From: CAZPRY01 sp964589175
GTDB taxonomy: Bacteria > Fidelibacterota > UBA2242
Direction of reading: 5' to 3'
DNA: 64,000 nt
Assembly (NCBI GenBank): GCA_964589175.1
Contig: CAZPRY010000015.1
Location: forward strand, 21,085 to 85,084
Shown: positions 28,971 to 38,023 of the stretch, piece by piece
How the letters are laid out: each line of letters opens with the position of its first letter
Numbering within the stretch: position 1 is the first letter of the stretch
Made by a program: the position numbers and the translations under genes
The notes under the pieces: generated by a model
The model's input: only the letters and a program-made list of their open reading frames with translations
Databases searched by the model: none
What the model was told of the DNA's origin: nothing

Positions 28971-30305
28971 ATGAAACATAGCATTCTTTTTTTAGCATCG
29001 AGTATTATTATCATTCTTTTATTTGGCTGTCAATCTCATCCGGGGAGTCAAAAAAGTAAAATAACCTTCAATTACTCAAAGTTCATTTCCGACAAGGCCG
29101 CCACATTTTTTGCGTATGTCAAATCTGTGGATTATGATACCGGAAAAGTTATCATCGCCGGTGGTGACAAGCGCGAATCCGTTACGCCGTTTTCATTGCA
29201 ATGGGGAGACGGTTCCGTCCAGGAAGGCTTATTTCCTCAGGAACATGTCTATGCTGATCTGACAAAAAACTATAGCATTCGCGTAATCTCCCAGTATTCC
29301 GAGGATGAATCGGATACGGCAGAATTATTCATCCGTTTTGCAGCGCCGGTAATTATTCAGAAGGCTCTCCCGGCAAATATAATGGTCTCAATACCGGACT
29401 CCTTGGTTATGCTTGAAAGCAGGATGCCAAAAGTGGAAATGTACGAATTCTCAAAAGAGCTGGCCTGTTTTGGAGACCAATTTTTTCCTATCACACCCAG
29501 GACAACCATCGAATATATACTCAGCGTGGCAGCCGCAATCCAGATGGATTTGGTCAACGATAATGTCTACATGGACGATGGTACATTTCGGCAGATTATG
29601 CTGAGAGACGCCGGATTTGGCGGAATGTATTCGCTCTGGTATACCAACCCGGTGAGCTTTGGTGTTGGTGATTGGGGCTTCCGGGGGGCGATTCAGTGGT
29701 CTTCGTTTTTTCATGAAATGGGCCACAATTTTACACTGAACACACCGGCTGATTACTATTTCGGCGGAAAAACGGACGGCAACGCCAACGCGATATATTC
29801 CGAAGCAATGGCCCAGATATTTCAACATGTGACGGCATATGAGATAATTAATAATTATAAAAAATATGGCTTAAGCGAAGACCTTGCATATGAAATAAGA
29901 TTATCTGCAAATGCTTCTTTTTTTTGGACAGTAACATCATATAATAGATATATCACTTCTGGAAAGAACTTCAGATCTTGGAATGATCCCAATGTTCCCC
30001 AAGATGAAACAGTTGGTACTTTCATGACTCTCGCATACAAGTTTTTTGAACATGCAGAACGCGAAAAAGCCGACTATCGTGCGACACTAAAACGGATGAT
30101 GTCCTTTCTGCAAAATTTCAATGAAGATTGGCATCGTCAGTATGAACCTGATAAAGACTCCGTGGAAGGTGAGAGTTTTCGGGCTACAATGATGGTGTCG
30201 GCATTGTCTTATGCGTTTGATAAAGATTTAAGACAAGAATTTAAAGATCTTAATTTCCCTGTAAATGATGATGTTTATTTGGAATTATTGGCATGTACAA
30301 ATTGA
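28971..30305 (+). CDS. Lipoprotein gluzincin-type metallopeptidase with PKD-like domain
   Basis: 444 residues from ATG 28971 (GAGGGA ribosome site). The signal peptide ends in a lipobox (LLFGC), so it is membrane-anchored. Residues 45-125 are a PKD-like beta-sandwich (LQWGDGSVQEGLFPQEHVYADLTKNYSI). HEMGH is at 248-252 with a likely third zinc ligand Glu278 in IYSEAMAQIFQ. There is no T9SS domain. The 5' two-thirds has the base composition of the neighbourhood, while the 3' end drifts to AT-rich. Bases 29706-29829 nearly duplicate 32505-32628 in the paralogue at 31710, which does carry a sorting domain. Confidence 0.82.
   Translation: MKHSILFLASSIIIILLFGCQSHPGSQKSKITFNYSKFISDKAATFFAYVKSVDYDTGKVIIAGGDKRESVTPFSLQWGDGSVQEGLFPQEHVYADLTKNYSIRVISQYSEDESDTAELFIRFAAPVIIQKALPANIMVSIPDSLVMLESRMPKVEMYEFSKELACFGDQFFPITPRTTIEYILSVAAAIQMDLVNDNVYMDDGTFRQIMLRDAGFGGMYSLWYTNPVSFGVGDWGFRGAIQWSSFFHEMGHNFTLNTPADYYFGGKTDGNANAIYSEAMAQIFQHVTAYEIINNYKKYGLSEDLAYEIRLSANASFFWTVTSYNRYITSGKNFRSWNDPNVPQDETVGTFMTLAYKFFEHAEREKADYRATLKRMMSFLQNFNEDWHRQYEPDKDSVEGESFRATMMVSALSYAFDKDLRQEFKDLNFPVNDDVYLELLACTN
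29706..29829 (+). repeat. Direct repeat, left copy, inside a peptidase gene
   Basis: 124 bp encoding the HEMGHNF active-site segment; about 110 of 124 positions match 32505-32628 by eye, at a constant offset of 2799 bp. The sequence between the copies is distinctly AT-rich. Confidence 0.7.
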
Positions 30306-30390
30306 AGTATATCAACATAATGGCAATTATTATCAAAATGACCGTGGAGACATTAAATAAATTCAAATAATCAATCCAAGGAGCAATTAG

Positions 30391-31710
30391 ATGATAAAAG
30401 CAAATAATTCTGTTTTTACTGAAATAAGAGAATATATAAGTGGTATTCCATTAATTGATACACATGAACATTATCTAGGGATTACTGAACCGGTAAAAAA
30501 TATCTGGAATTTTATTATGTCGGGATATCACGACTCAGATATGCAATCAGCATCGTTTGGTAATGAAATTTATTATAAAAATATATTTGATAATACATTG
30601 TCATTTGATGAACGGTATAGTGCTTTTGAAAAAATATATAAAAAAATAAAAAATACTGCATATGTAAAAGCATTTGAAATAGGATTAAAGAGATGTTGGG
30701 ATATAGATGAAATCAATCTATCAACAATAAAAGATCTTTGTACGAAATTATTATCAAGAGAACAAAATTTTTATAATGCTTTAATAGAAAAGCACAATAT
30801 TTTAATTAAGATTGTAGATGTATGTGATGCAGATAAATTTGTTGAAATAATTAACGGAACAAATAAAAACTATTCTAAATATTGTAGATTTGCATTTCCA
30901 CTTCCATCTTTCCATAACATACATTCTTGTCAAGATATTAAAAAATTGGAAAAGTATAATGAAGGAATGATAATTAAATCGCTGGATGATTACATCGATA
31001 ATTTTAGTGTTTTACTAAAAAAAGCAGTTGATTTTGGAATCGTATGCCTTAAAGATCAGACCGCTTATAGACGGATAATTGATTATAATAATCCAAGTAA
31101 AACTGAAGCGGAAAGTATTTTTAATAAAATAATATCAAATCCAAGAGACATTTTTTCATCAAATGAAGTTCGACCTCTTGATGATTGGCTTTTTCATAAT
31201 TTTATTAATCTTGCGAAACAGTACAAATTACCAATACAAATTCATACAGGCCATATGGCTGGAATAAGAAATGATATTGTAAAAGCAAATGCAGCTCATT
31301 TAATAAAAGTAATAGAACTGCACTCGGATGTAGCTTTTGATTTATTTCATGGAAATTGGCCGTATATGGGTGAATATTTGTTTATTGGTAAGAATTATCC
31401 AAACGCTTATCTTGATTTATGTTGGGTACAAACGATTGATCCCTTGTATTCTATAGAATTAATGAAAAGAGCAATTGTAACAGTACCACATAACAAAATA
31501 ATGATATTTGGTGGCGATACAAACAAAATTGAAAATACTATAGGTTACTTAGAACTTGCAAAAGATAATGTTGCTTATGCTTTAAGTGAAATGATTGAAA
31601 TGGATTATTTATCAAAAAATGAAGCAGGACAAATAGCAGTAGATTGGTTTTTTAATAATCCTAATGAACTATTTAATTTGGGATTAAAAAAACTAGAAAG
31701 AAAAATCTAA
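30391..31710 (+). CDS. Amidohydrolase-fold TIM-barrel enzyme, copy 3 (AT-rich)
   Basis: 439 residues with a strong AAGGAG ribosome site 6-7 bases before the ATG. Motifs match copies 1 and 2: LIDTHEHYLG (HxH), Lys in VCLKDQTAYR, His in IQIHTGHMAG, His in DLFHGNWPY, Asp in MIFGGDTNK. The gene is far more AT-rich (A/T third positions almost throughout) than copies 1 and 2, pointing to recent acquisition from another genome. The stop overlaps the next start (TAATG), coupling it to the peptidase at 31710. Confidence 0.8.
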   Translation: MIKANNSVFTEIREYISGIPLIDTHEHYLGITEPVKNIWNFIMSGYHDSDMQSASFGNEIYYKNIFDNTLSFDERYSAFEKIYKKIKNTAYVKAFEIGLKRCWDIDEINLSTIKDLCTKLLSREQNFYNALIEKHNILIKIVDVCDADKFVEIINGTNKNYSKYCRFAFPLPSFHNIHSCQDIKKLEKYNEGMIIKSLDDYIDNFSVLLKKAVDFGIVCLKDQTAYRRIIDYNNPSKTEAESIFNKIISNPRDIFSSNEVRPLDDWLFHNFINLAKQYKLPIQIHTGHMAGIRNDIVKANAAHLIKVIELHSDVAFDLFHGNWPYMGEYLFIGKNYPNAYLDLCWVQTIDPLYSIELMKRAIVTVPHNKIMIFGGDTNKIENTIGYLELAKDNVAYALSEMIEMDYLSKNEAGQIAVDWFFNNPNELFNLGLKKLERKI

Positions 31711-33386
31711 TGATTAATAAAATAGATATGAAAAATTCAGCGGCAATTTCGAAATTAAGATTTTACTTCTCACGAAACCTGTCCAGTATATCGTTAAGCC
31801 GAGCAATCATTTTAATCCTGCTTATAATAGCAATAAATCTAAATTTATACGCTAAAGAACAGGATGATCATTTTGATTTTAAAAAGTATCTATTTGGAGA
31901 AATTTCGACTTTATCTGTATATATACAGGATATTAATTATACCACTGGTGAAGTTAATATCAGCGGATCTGATTCACAATGTCCTACTACTCCATTTACG
32001 TGGGATTGGGGAGATGGAACTATTAATGATGGATTTTTCCCTAAGCAACACACTTATTCCGATTTGACCAAAATATACAGTGTCAAGGTTACTGCACATT
32101 ATTTTGATGGGGGAACGGATTCAGCGGAAATAACGATTCTTTTTGTTCCTCCTACTCCTCCTATCATTACTCCGGTATCTTTATCTCCAGATATAGCGAT
32201 ATCAATACCTGCTTCTAAGGTTACGCTAACAAGTAGACTATATGGTATCCCGAGCGGTTTAACTTACTTTGATGATAGTTTTTTTAATATCATCCCAAGA
32301 TCAACAATTGAATATGTTTTAACGGCTGCAGCATCCATTCAAAGAGATTTTGTTAATGACGATGTATATCAAATCGATGGAGGTTTTAAACAGGTTCTTT
32401 TAAGATACCCTGGATTTGGCGGAATGTGTTCACTCTGGTATACGAATCCTGTTAGTTTTGGCGTTGGGGATTATGGATTTCAAGGAACGATCCAGTGGTC
32501 ATCTTTTTTTCATGAAATGGGCCACAATTTTACTTTGAATACGCCGGCCGATTACTATTTCGGAGGAAAGATTGATGGCAACGCGAATGCGATCTATTCC
32601 GAAACAATGGCCCAGATATTTCAACATGCCACGGCTTATGAGATCATCAACAACGCCAGTAGCTATGGTCTAGGCGAAGATATCGTTGCGGATATAAAGG
32701 AGAGTGCCATTTCTTCCATCGCAATTGTCAGGAATTTCTACGAGGACTATTGTAATTCCGGGATGAATTTTACTTCGTGGAACGATCCTATTACAGGTAG
32801 TGATGAGACGATAAAGATTTTCATGACTATTGCCTACAAATTCTTAGAACATGCTGAAAATTCGGATTTGGAATACCGAATTCCGTTGAAAAGAATGCTG
32901 ACGCTTCTACAGGGATTTAATCAAGATCTCCGAAGTAGATATGATCAAGCTAACAATACAATCGCTACCGATTTCTTCAGAGCGACCCTCATGGTATCTG
33001 CGGTCTCGTATGCTTTTGAGACTGACTTACGGGCGGAGTTCCGGGATTTGAATTTTCCGGTGGATGATGAGACCTATGAAGAGTTGTTGAGTACGGTGAC
33101 GGACGTTAGAGAATTCGATAATCCGGTAATGTCAAATTTTGAACTGCAACAAAATTATCCGAATCCTTTCAATCCAACGACTTCAATCGATTTTTCCATT
33201 GAAACCGGCAAAAAAGGAGTTCTTTCCGTTTTCAATATCAATGGACAAATACTTGAGGTATGCAGATTTGATGAAGGAAATCACAGATTTTACTGGGATG
33301 GTTCAAAGTATGCCTCCGGAATTTATTTTTATAAATTGGAATCGGATAATCGTTATGAAGTCAGAAAGATGTTAATGATATGGTGA
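31710..33386 (+). CDS. Secreted gluzincin-type metallopeptidase with PKD-like and T9SS sorting domains
   Basis: 558 residues. The N-terminus has an internal signal/anchor helix (about 28-48). A PKD-like domain (FTWDWGDGTINDGFFPKQHTYSDLTK) comes next, then HEMGH at 268-272 and likely zinc ligand Glu298 in IYSETMAQIFQ, then the family tail DLNFPVDDETYEELL, and a T9SS sorting domain (NYPNPFNPTTSIDF...GIYFYKLES). The first 790 bases are AT-rich and the rest is of host composition, so the gene looks chimeric. It is translationally coupled to amidohydrolase copy 3. Role: surface or extracellular peptidase. Confidence 0.82.
   Translation: MINKIDMKNSAAISKLRFYFSRNLSSISLSRAIILILLIIAINLNLYAKEQDDHFDFKKYLFGEISTLSVYIQDINYTTGEVNISGSDSQCPTTPFTWDWGDGTINDGFFPKQHTYSDLTKIYSVKVTAHYFDGGTDSAEITILFVPPTPPIITPVSLSPDIAISIPASKVTLTSRLYGIPSGLTYFDDSFFNIIPRSTIEYVLTAAASIQRDFVNDDVYQIDGGFKQVLLRYPGFGGMCSLWYTNPVSFGVGDYGFQGTIQWSSFFHEMGHNFTLNTPADYYFGGKIDGNANAIYSETMAQIFQHATAYEIINNASSYGLGEDIVADIKESAISSIAIVRNFYEDYCNSGMNFTSWNDPITGSDETIKIFMTIAYKFLEHAENSDLEYRIPLKRMLTLLQGFNQDLRSRYDQANNTIATDFFRATLMVSAVSYAFETDLRAEFRDLNFPVDDETYEELLSTVTDVREFDNPVMSNFELQQNYPNPFNPTTSIDFSIETGKKGVLSVFNINGQILEVCRFDEGNHRFYWDGSKYASGIYFYKLESDNRYEVRKMLMIW
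32505..32628 (+). repeat. Direct repeat, right copy, inside a peptidase gene
   Basis: Second copy of the 124-bp segment at 29706-29829. It lies near the point where composition returns from AT-rich to that of the neighbourhood. Confidence 0.7.
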
Positions 33387-33459
33387 AATTAGAGCCAAAG
33401 CCCGAGTTACTATTTTAATGACGAGACAAAAAGAAATCTTTTAAGAAAGGGAGGAATAT

Positions 33460-34737
33460 ATGAATTCTATGTTCAGCGGTAAGAGAGCGTTCGAGTTTGT
33501 GAAAGAGATAGACTTTATGCGCCTGGGGGGAACCTTGGGGGAAAAAAAGGCTGCCGAAATTATCGCCAATCGCTTCCGGGAGATCGGTCTGGAAGCAGAG
33601 TATCACGACTTTCCATTGGCGACGAGTCATGAATTTTCTTCGAGCATGAAAATTCTGAGTCCCTATGAGAAGGAAATCAGGATAACCCATCGCGTGATTT
33701 CGGGCGGGACAGCTCCGGAAGGTTTGACGGCTGATTTCAAATATATCGATTCAGGCGGTGAGCGATTTTGCCAGGATATTGCCGGTAAGGTCGTTATGAC
33801 GACCGGAAATGTGGATCGCATCCTCTACGAGAGATTGATTAGACACCAGGCCGCCGCAGTCATCATTCCGATGGAACATAATAAGGAATTATTGAGCATA
33901 CCGTTTAACGGCGATTATGTCGAGAAGTGGGGTAATTTACCGGTCTGTTATGTCAGTTATGACGACGCCCTGGAAATGATGAAGCGGAAGGCTTCGAAAG
34001 TGTTGCTGAAGATTCAGGACGAATCGGAACTGAAGGGTAAGGGGCGCAATGTCATCGCTGAAATCAAGGGATCATTTCGCCCTGAAGAAGAGTTCATATT
34101 TTGCGGGCACTATGATTCGACCTTGACTCACGGTATCTATGATAATGCCGCCGGTACGGCGACGGTGCTGGAGCTGGCTCGTTTTTATCAAGCGCATCCA
34201 CCCAAAAGAACGTTACGCTTTATCCTCTTCTCAGGCGAGGAATTGGGTTTGAGAGGATCAAAAGCCTATGTGAAGTCGTTGGGGGAATCGGAAGATGCTC
34301 TCAAGAAGATCAGAATGGTTTTCAACTTCGATCTGGGTGGGACGATCCTGGGCAAAAACTGTGTGCGTGTAACGGCGGGCAAAACAGTTTATCATTACCT
34401 GGATGCCATTAACAAAATCGAAGATCTGGACCTGACGGTCGAGTACGACATTTACTCCAGTGATAACATGCCGTTTTGCGGAGAGGGTATCCCGGCGGTC
34501 AATTTTTATCGCCAGGCACTGGGGTTGGGACATTCCTGGAACGACACGATTGAGAATATATCCCCGGAATCCTTTGAGTTCATCGGCAATTTCGGGTTGC
34601 GCTTTACTGCGGGAATCGTGAATGCCTCGGTTTTGCCTTTCAAGAGGATGATCGATAAAGATATGAAAAAGAAGGTCAGAGAATATCTGCGGAGATTCTC
34701 AGTCGAAGAGCCGGAACCGACGGAAGATGATGAATAG
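33460..34737 (+). CDS. M28-family zinc aminopeptidase with PA-like insert
   Basis: 425 residues with a GGGAGG ribosome site. All five M28 metal ligands are visible in order: His in CGHYDS, bridging Asp in GIYDNAAGT, catalytic Glu and ligand Glu in SGEELG, Asp in FNFDLGG, and His in GLGHSWNDT. A protease-associated-type domain occupies about residues 95-200. No signal peptide was found, so it probably finishes degradation of imported peptides in the cytosol, complementing the secreted endopeptidases upstream. The C-terminus is a charged extension. Confidence 0.88.
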   Translation: MNSMFSGKRAFEFVKEIDFMRLGGTLGEKKAAEIIANRFREIGLEAEYHDFPLATSHEFSSSMKILSPYEKEIRITHRVISGGTAPEGLTADFKYIDSGGERFCQDIAGKVVMTTGNVDRILYERLIRHQAAAVIIPMEHNKELLSIPFNGDYVEKWGNLPVCYVSYDDALEMMKRKASKVLLKIQDESELKGKGRNVIAEIKGSFRPEEEFIFCGHYDSTLTHGIYDNAAGTATVLELARFYQAHPPKRTLRFILFSGEELGLRGSKAYVKSLGESEDALKKIRMVFNFDLGGTILGKNCVRVTAGKTVYHYLDAINKIEDLDLTVEYDIYSSDNMPFCGEGIPAVNFYRQALGLGHSWNDTIENISPESFEFIGNFGLRFTAGIVNASVLPFKRMIDKDMKKKVREYLRRFSVEEPEPTEDDE

Positions 34738-34810
34738 AAAGATCGAAAATAAGGCGCGGTTCTAAAGGAGCTGCTTTGGGCTGGAATTTGAAATAGGTTG
34801 GTAATTCGTC

Positions 34811-36838
34811 ATGAAAATAACGTGTGTAATAGCAATATTTTGTATTGGAATGATGGGAAATGCTATGGGAAAAGTGAAGTTAACATACATTGACTTGGTC
34901 AAGAAACTGACTGATCTGGAAGGTCTTGCGGTGCTGCCGGTACCGGAAGAGAACTGTGCACAATGGTCGAGCTACGATCGGGCAAGTCAATATGATCCCG
35001 AGACTGACAAGTACATCGCCTGGGATGCCAACGCTGACGGGGATGGCATAATCAGGAAAGAAGGCGATGTTTCGGTTCTTGCTGAAATGGAAGGCCCCGG
35101 CTGTATATGGCGTATCTGGTCGGCAAAGGCGGGCAGCGGACATGTCAAGATTTACCTTGACGGTGCTGATGAACCTGCTGTTGACCTGCCTTTCAGTGAC
35201 TACTTTAATTGTACGACTCCGCCTTTTATATACCGATCTCTGGTGCATTGCACTGCCAAAGGACTCAATTGCTATGTTCCCATTCCCTATCAGAAATCGT
35301 GTAAAATCGTTGCCGAGGGAGGCTGGGGATTGTATTATCACTTTACCTACGCTTCGTACCCCAAAGATACGGTAGTCCCGATTTTCAAACTTGATCTATC
35401 TCCAGACGAAATGGCAGCATTGGAAGCTGCCGATGAATTTCTCGGAAATAAATTGGGGAACGATCCGGCAGGTAAACGTAAAGGTGAAGACACTGAATCG
35501 AAGAGCGTTTCGATTCCTGCCGGCAAGACGGTTACAATTGCCGATCTAAGCGGAGAACGCGCAATCACCGCCTTGAAGGTTAAGGTGAATCGGGCATCCA
35601 TTGGTGAAGATGAAATCGATATACTACGTGAATTGGTTCTGCGTATCCGCTGGGATAATGAAGAAAATCCGAGTGTGTGGGTTCCGCTGGGTGATTTTTT
35701 CGGAACCACACCCGGAATAAACCAATACAAATCGTTACCGCTGGGGGTTACTGATGACGAGTTTTACTCTTACTGGTACATGCCGTTCGCACGTCGTGCC
35801 TTGATCGAGGTGGCCAATGATGGTAAGTCGGAACGTTCGGTTGAATTCAGTATCACCCATGCGCCTCTTTCGTTCCCTGTTGAGCGACTTGGCCGTCTCC
35901 ATGCGAAGTGGCATCGCGACGCATTTTTGCCGGTCGAACCGGAACGTAAAATTGACTGGACGATGCTTAAAAGTCAGGGCAGTGGACGATACTGTGGGGT
36001 GATGCTTCATGTCTGGAACCCGAAAGGTGGTTGGTGGGGTGAAGGCGATGAGAAATTTTTCGTTGATGGCGAGAAATTTCCATCGACTTTCGGAACCGGA
36101 TCAGAAGATTATTTTGGTTACGCCTGGTGTTGCCCCTCTTTATTTCAAAACGCATATCATAACCAAACCTTTAATAGTGGAGATAATCGCGGGCATATAT
36201 CGTTAAACCGCTGGCAAGTTGCCGACAACGTTCCGTTCCAGACATCCTTCGAGGGCGCCATTGAAAAGTATTTTCCCAATGATATAGCGACATTTTATGC
36301 CTGCACTGTTTATTGGTATCTGGCTTCCGGCGGCGTTGATCCGTACAGACCAGTGCCAATTGAGGAGCGCATCGGGTACTGTGTGCAATCCCAGGTTTTT
36401 GAGGTTCCGGGTGCCCTGGAGGGAGAAAATCTGAGGATTCTCGAAAAAACGAAGGGAAGTCTACAAAAACAGGATATGTGGCAGTTTGGTCAAAATTGGA
36501 GCAACGATGCACAATTATGGTGGACCGGAGCAGAACCGGGCGACAAGATTGTTCTTGCAGTTCCCGTCGAAGACAGCGGTTGCTATGATTTAACAATGCA
36601 ACTCACCAAAGCCAATGACTACGGCATTGTACAGTTTTTTCTGGATGACGATAAAATTGGAGAACCAATCGATCTGTACAATACTTCGGTAATACCATCG
36701 GGAGTATTATCATTCGGAAAACATGAACTTAATAAGGGTGAGCATAGACTGTCTGTTGAGATCATTGGCGCCAATTCTAATGCTATCAAAGAGTATATGT
36801 TTGGACTCGATTATTTGAAGATGGAATCGGATACTTAG
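34811..36838 (+). CDS. GH172 (DUF2961) glycoside hydrolase, copy 1, with extra C-terminal domain
   Basis: 675 residues with a signal peptide (MKITCVIAIFCIGMMGNAMG). The DUF2961/GH172 core shows EMEGPGCIWRIWSAKAGSG, YFNCTTPPFIYRSLVHC, CYVPIPYQKSCKI, a second jelly-roll with LRIRWDNEENPSVWVPLGDFFG, then FPSTFGTGSEDYFGYAW (conserved Glu/Asp of the family) and NRWQVADNVPFQTSFEGAIE. Residues 520-670 add a further sandwich (KIVLAVPVEDSGCYDLTMQL). Characterised GH172 enzymes act on furanosides, including exo-D-arabinofuranosidases active on mycobacterial arabinan and difructose dianhydride enzymes. It sits between an M28 peptidase and a GH130. A second copy is at 53455. Confidence 0.85.
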   Translation: MKITCVIAIFCIGMMGNAMGKVKLTYIDLVKKLTDLEGLAVLPVPEENCAQWSSYDRASQYDPETDKYIAWDANADGDGIIRKEGDVSVLAEMEGPGCIWRIWSAKAGSGHVKIYLDGADEPAVDLPFSDYFNCTTPPFIYRSLVHCTAKGLNCYVPIPYQKSCKIVAEGGWGLYYHFTYASYPKDTVVPIFKLDLSPDEMAALEAADEFLGNKLGNDPAGKRKGEDTESKSVSIPAGKTVTIADLSGERAITALKVKVNRASIGEDEIDILRELVLRIRWDNEENPSVWVPLGDFFGTTPGINQYKSLPLGVTDDEFYSYWYMPFARRALIEVANDGKSERSVEFSITHAPLSFPVERLGRLHAKWHRDAFLPVEPERKIDWTMLKSQGSGRYCGVMLHVWNPKGGWWGEGDEKFFVDGEKFPSTFGTGSEDYFGYAWCCPSLFQNAYHNQTFNSGDNRGHISLNRWQVADNVPFQTSFEGAIEKYFPNDIATFYACTVYWYLASGGVDPYRPVPIEERIGYCVQSQVFEVPGALEGENLRILEKTKGSLQKQDMWQFGQNWSNDAQLWWTGAEPGDKIVLAVPVEDSGCYDLTMQLTKANDYGIVQFFLDDDKIGEPIDLYNTSVIPSGVLSFGKHELNKGEHRLSVEIIGANSNAIKEYMFGLDYLKMESDT

Positions 36839-36945
36839 CGTACCGAAGATATCCCTTTCCCATAGAGATTTTCCGCCCTGGCAGAGTCCCGGGCGAACTT
36901 CGAAACAAGATAATTCACAATTTGAAATAATGAAAGGATGGACAG

Positions 36946-37962
36946 ATGGAAGAAAAGTGGATAGGAAAATTGAAATCAAGTCCGGTAGTGACAAGACATC
37001 CGGCAAATCCCATTTTAAAAGAGAGCGATGTTCCATACAAGACAGACCTGGTTTTGAATGCAGGAGTTGTAAAATATCAGGGTAAATATGTAATGGTATT
37101 CAGAAACGATGAGCGGGTCGATGAGTTTACGGTAGGCGAGGGCATTAATCTGGGGCTTGCCTATAGCGATGATGGCATCAAATGGGACGTCGTTCCGAAG
37201 CCCTGTTTCGATATGAAAAATGATGAGTTCCTGAATACGTACGATCCGAGACTGATGGTAATTGACGGTAAATGCTATATGACTTTTGCGATGGAAACCC
37301 GTCACGGTGTAAGAGGGGGCATAGCGGTTACCGAAGATTTTGAAAAATTTGAGGTCATCTCAATCGATGTTCCGGACAATCGTAATTTCGTCCTCTTAAC
37401 CGAAAAATATAACGACAAGTACATACGCCTGGAACGCCCCTTTCCGATTTACGGTCGCCCGGGCTATCCCGAACGGTTCGATATATGGATTTCGGAATCA
37501 CCGGATCTGGTGTACTGGGGCAAAGCGGATTTACTGCTGGGAGTCGAACATGTGCCGTTCGCAAACCTGAAAATTGGTCCGGGAGCGCCACCGATTAAAA
37601 CGCCTAAGGGGTGGCTGACGGTTTTTCATGCCTCGGATTATAATCCTTCCCGGGAACGCAGAGGCTATGAAAGGACCTGGAAAAAAAGATATTGTGCTGG
37701 GATCATGTTGCTGGATCTGGAAGATCCGAGGAAAATCGTCGGAATGAGTAAGCAGCCCTTATTGGCACCCGAAGCCGAATACGAAACCACCGGCGGTTAT
37801 CGCAACGAAGTCATTTTTCCGACCGGTAATATCCTGGAAGAATCCGGCGAGTTTAAAATCTACTATGGAGCCGCAGATACGTACATGTGCCTTGCGACGG
37901 CGCATGTCGATGACTTGATCGGGCTGTGTACGGAATCGCGAGAAAGTCAGTCCGAATGGTAG
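36946..37962 (+). CDS. GH130 beta-mannoside phosphorylase/hydrolase
   Basis: 338 residues, no signal peptide, five-bladed propeller family. Recognised blocks: RHPANPIL, NAGVVKYQGKYVMVFRND, the catalytic Asp in NTYDPRL, RLERPFPIYG, KIGPGAPPIKTPKGWLTVFHA, and near the end IYYGAADTYMCLATA. Family members phosphorolyse beta-1,4-mannosides such as Man-GlcNAc (giving mannose 1-phosphate) or hydrolyse beta-1,2-mannosides. Arg and His residues near RLERP and VFHA suit phosphate binding, so phosphorylase activity is favoured. With GH38 and mannose-6-phosphate isomerase nearby, a role in N-glycan or mannan core breakdown is plausible. Confidence 0.87.
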   Translation: MEEKWIGKLKSSPVVTRHPANPILKESDVPYKTDLVLNAGVVKYQGKYVMVFRNDERVDEFTVGEGINLGLAYSDDGIKWDVVPKPCFDMKNDEFLNTYDPRLMVIDGKCYMTFAMETRHGVRGGIAVTEDFEKFEVISIDVPDNRNFVLLTEKYNDKYIRLERPFPIYGRPGYPERFDIWISESPDLVYWGKADLLLGVEHVPFANLKIGPGAPPIKTPKGWLTVFHASDYNPSRERRGYERTWKKRYCAGIMLLDLEDPRKIVGMSKQPLLAPEAEYETTGGYRNEVIFPTGNILEESGEFKIYYGAADTYMCLATAHVDDLIGLCTESRESQSEW

Positions 37963-38023
37963 AGAAAAAAGTCGCCGGTGAACGAAGCCGTGAAGGTTGA
38001 TTGTTAATTACACTTTAGGATGA

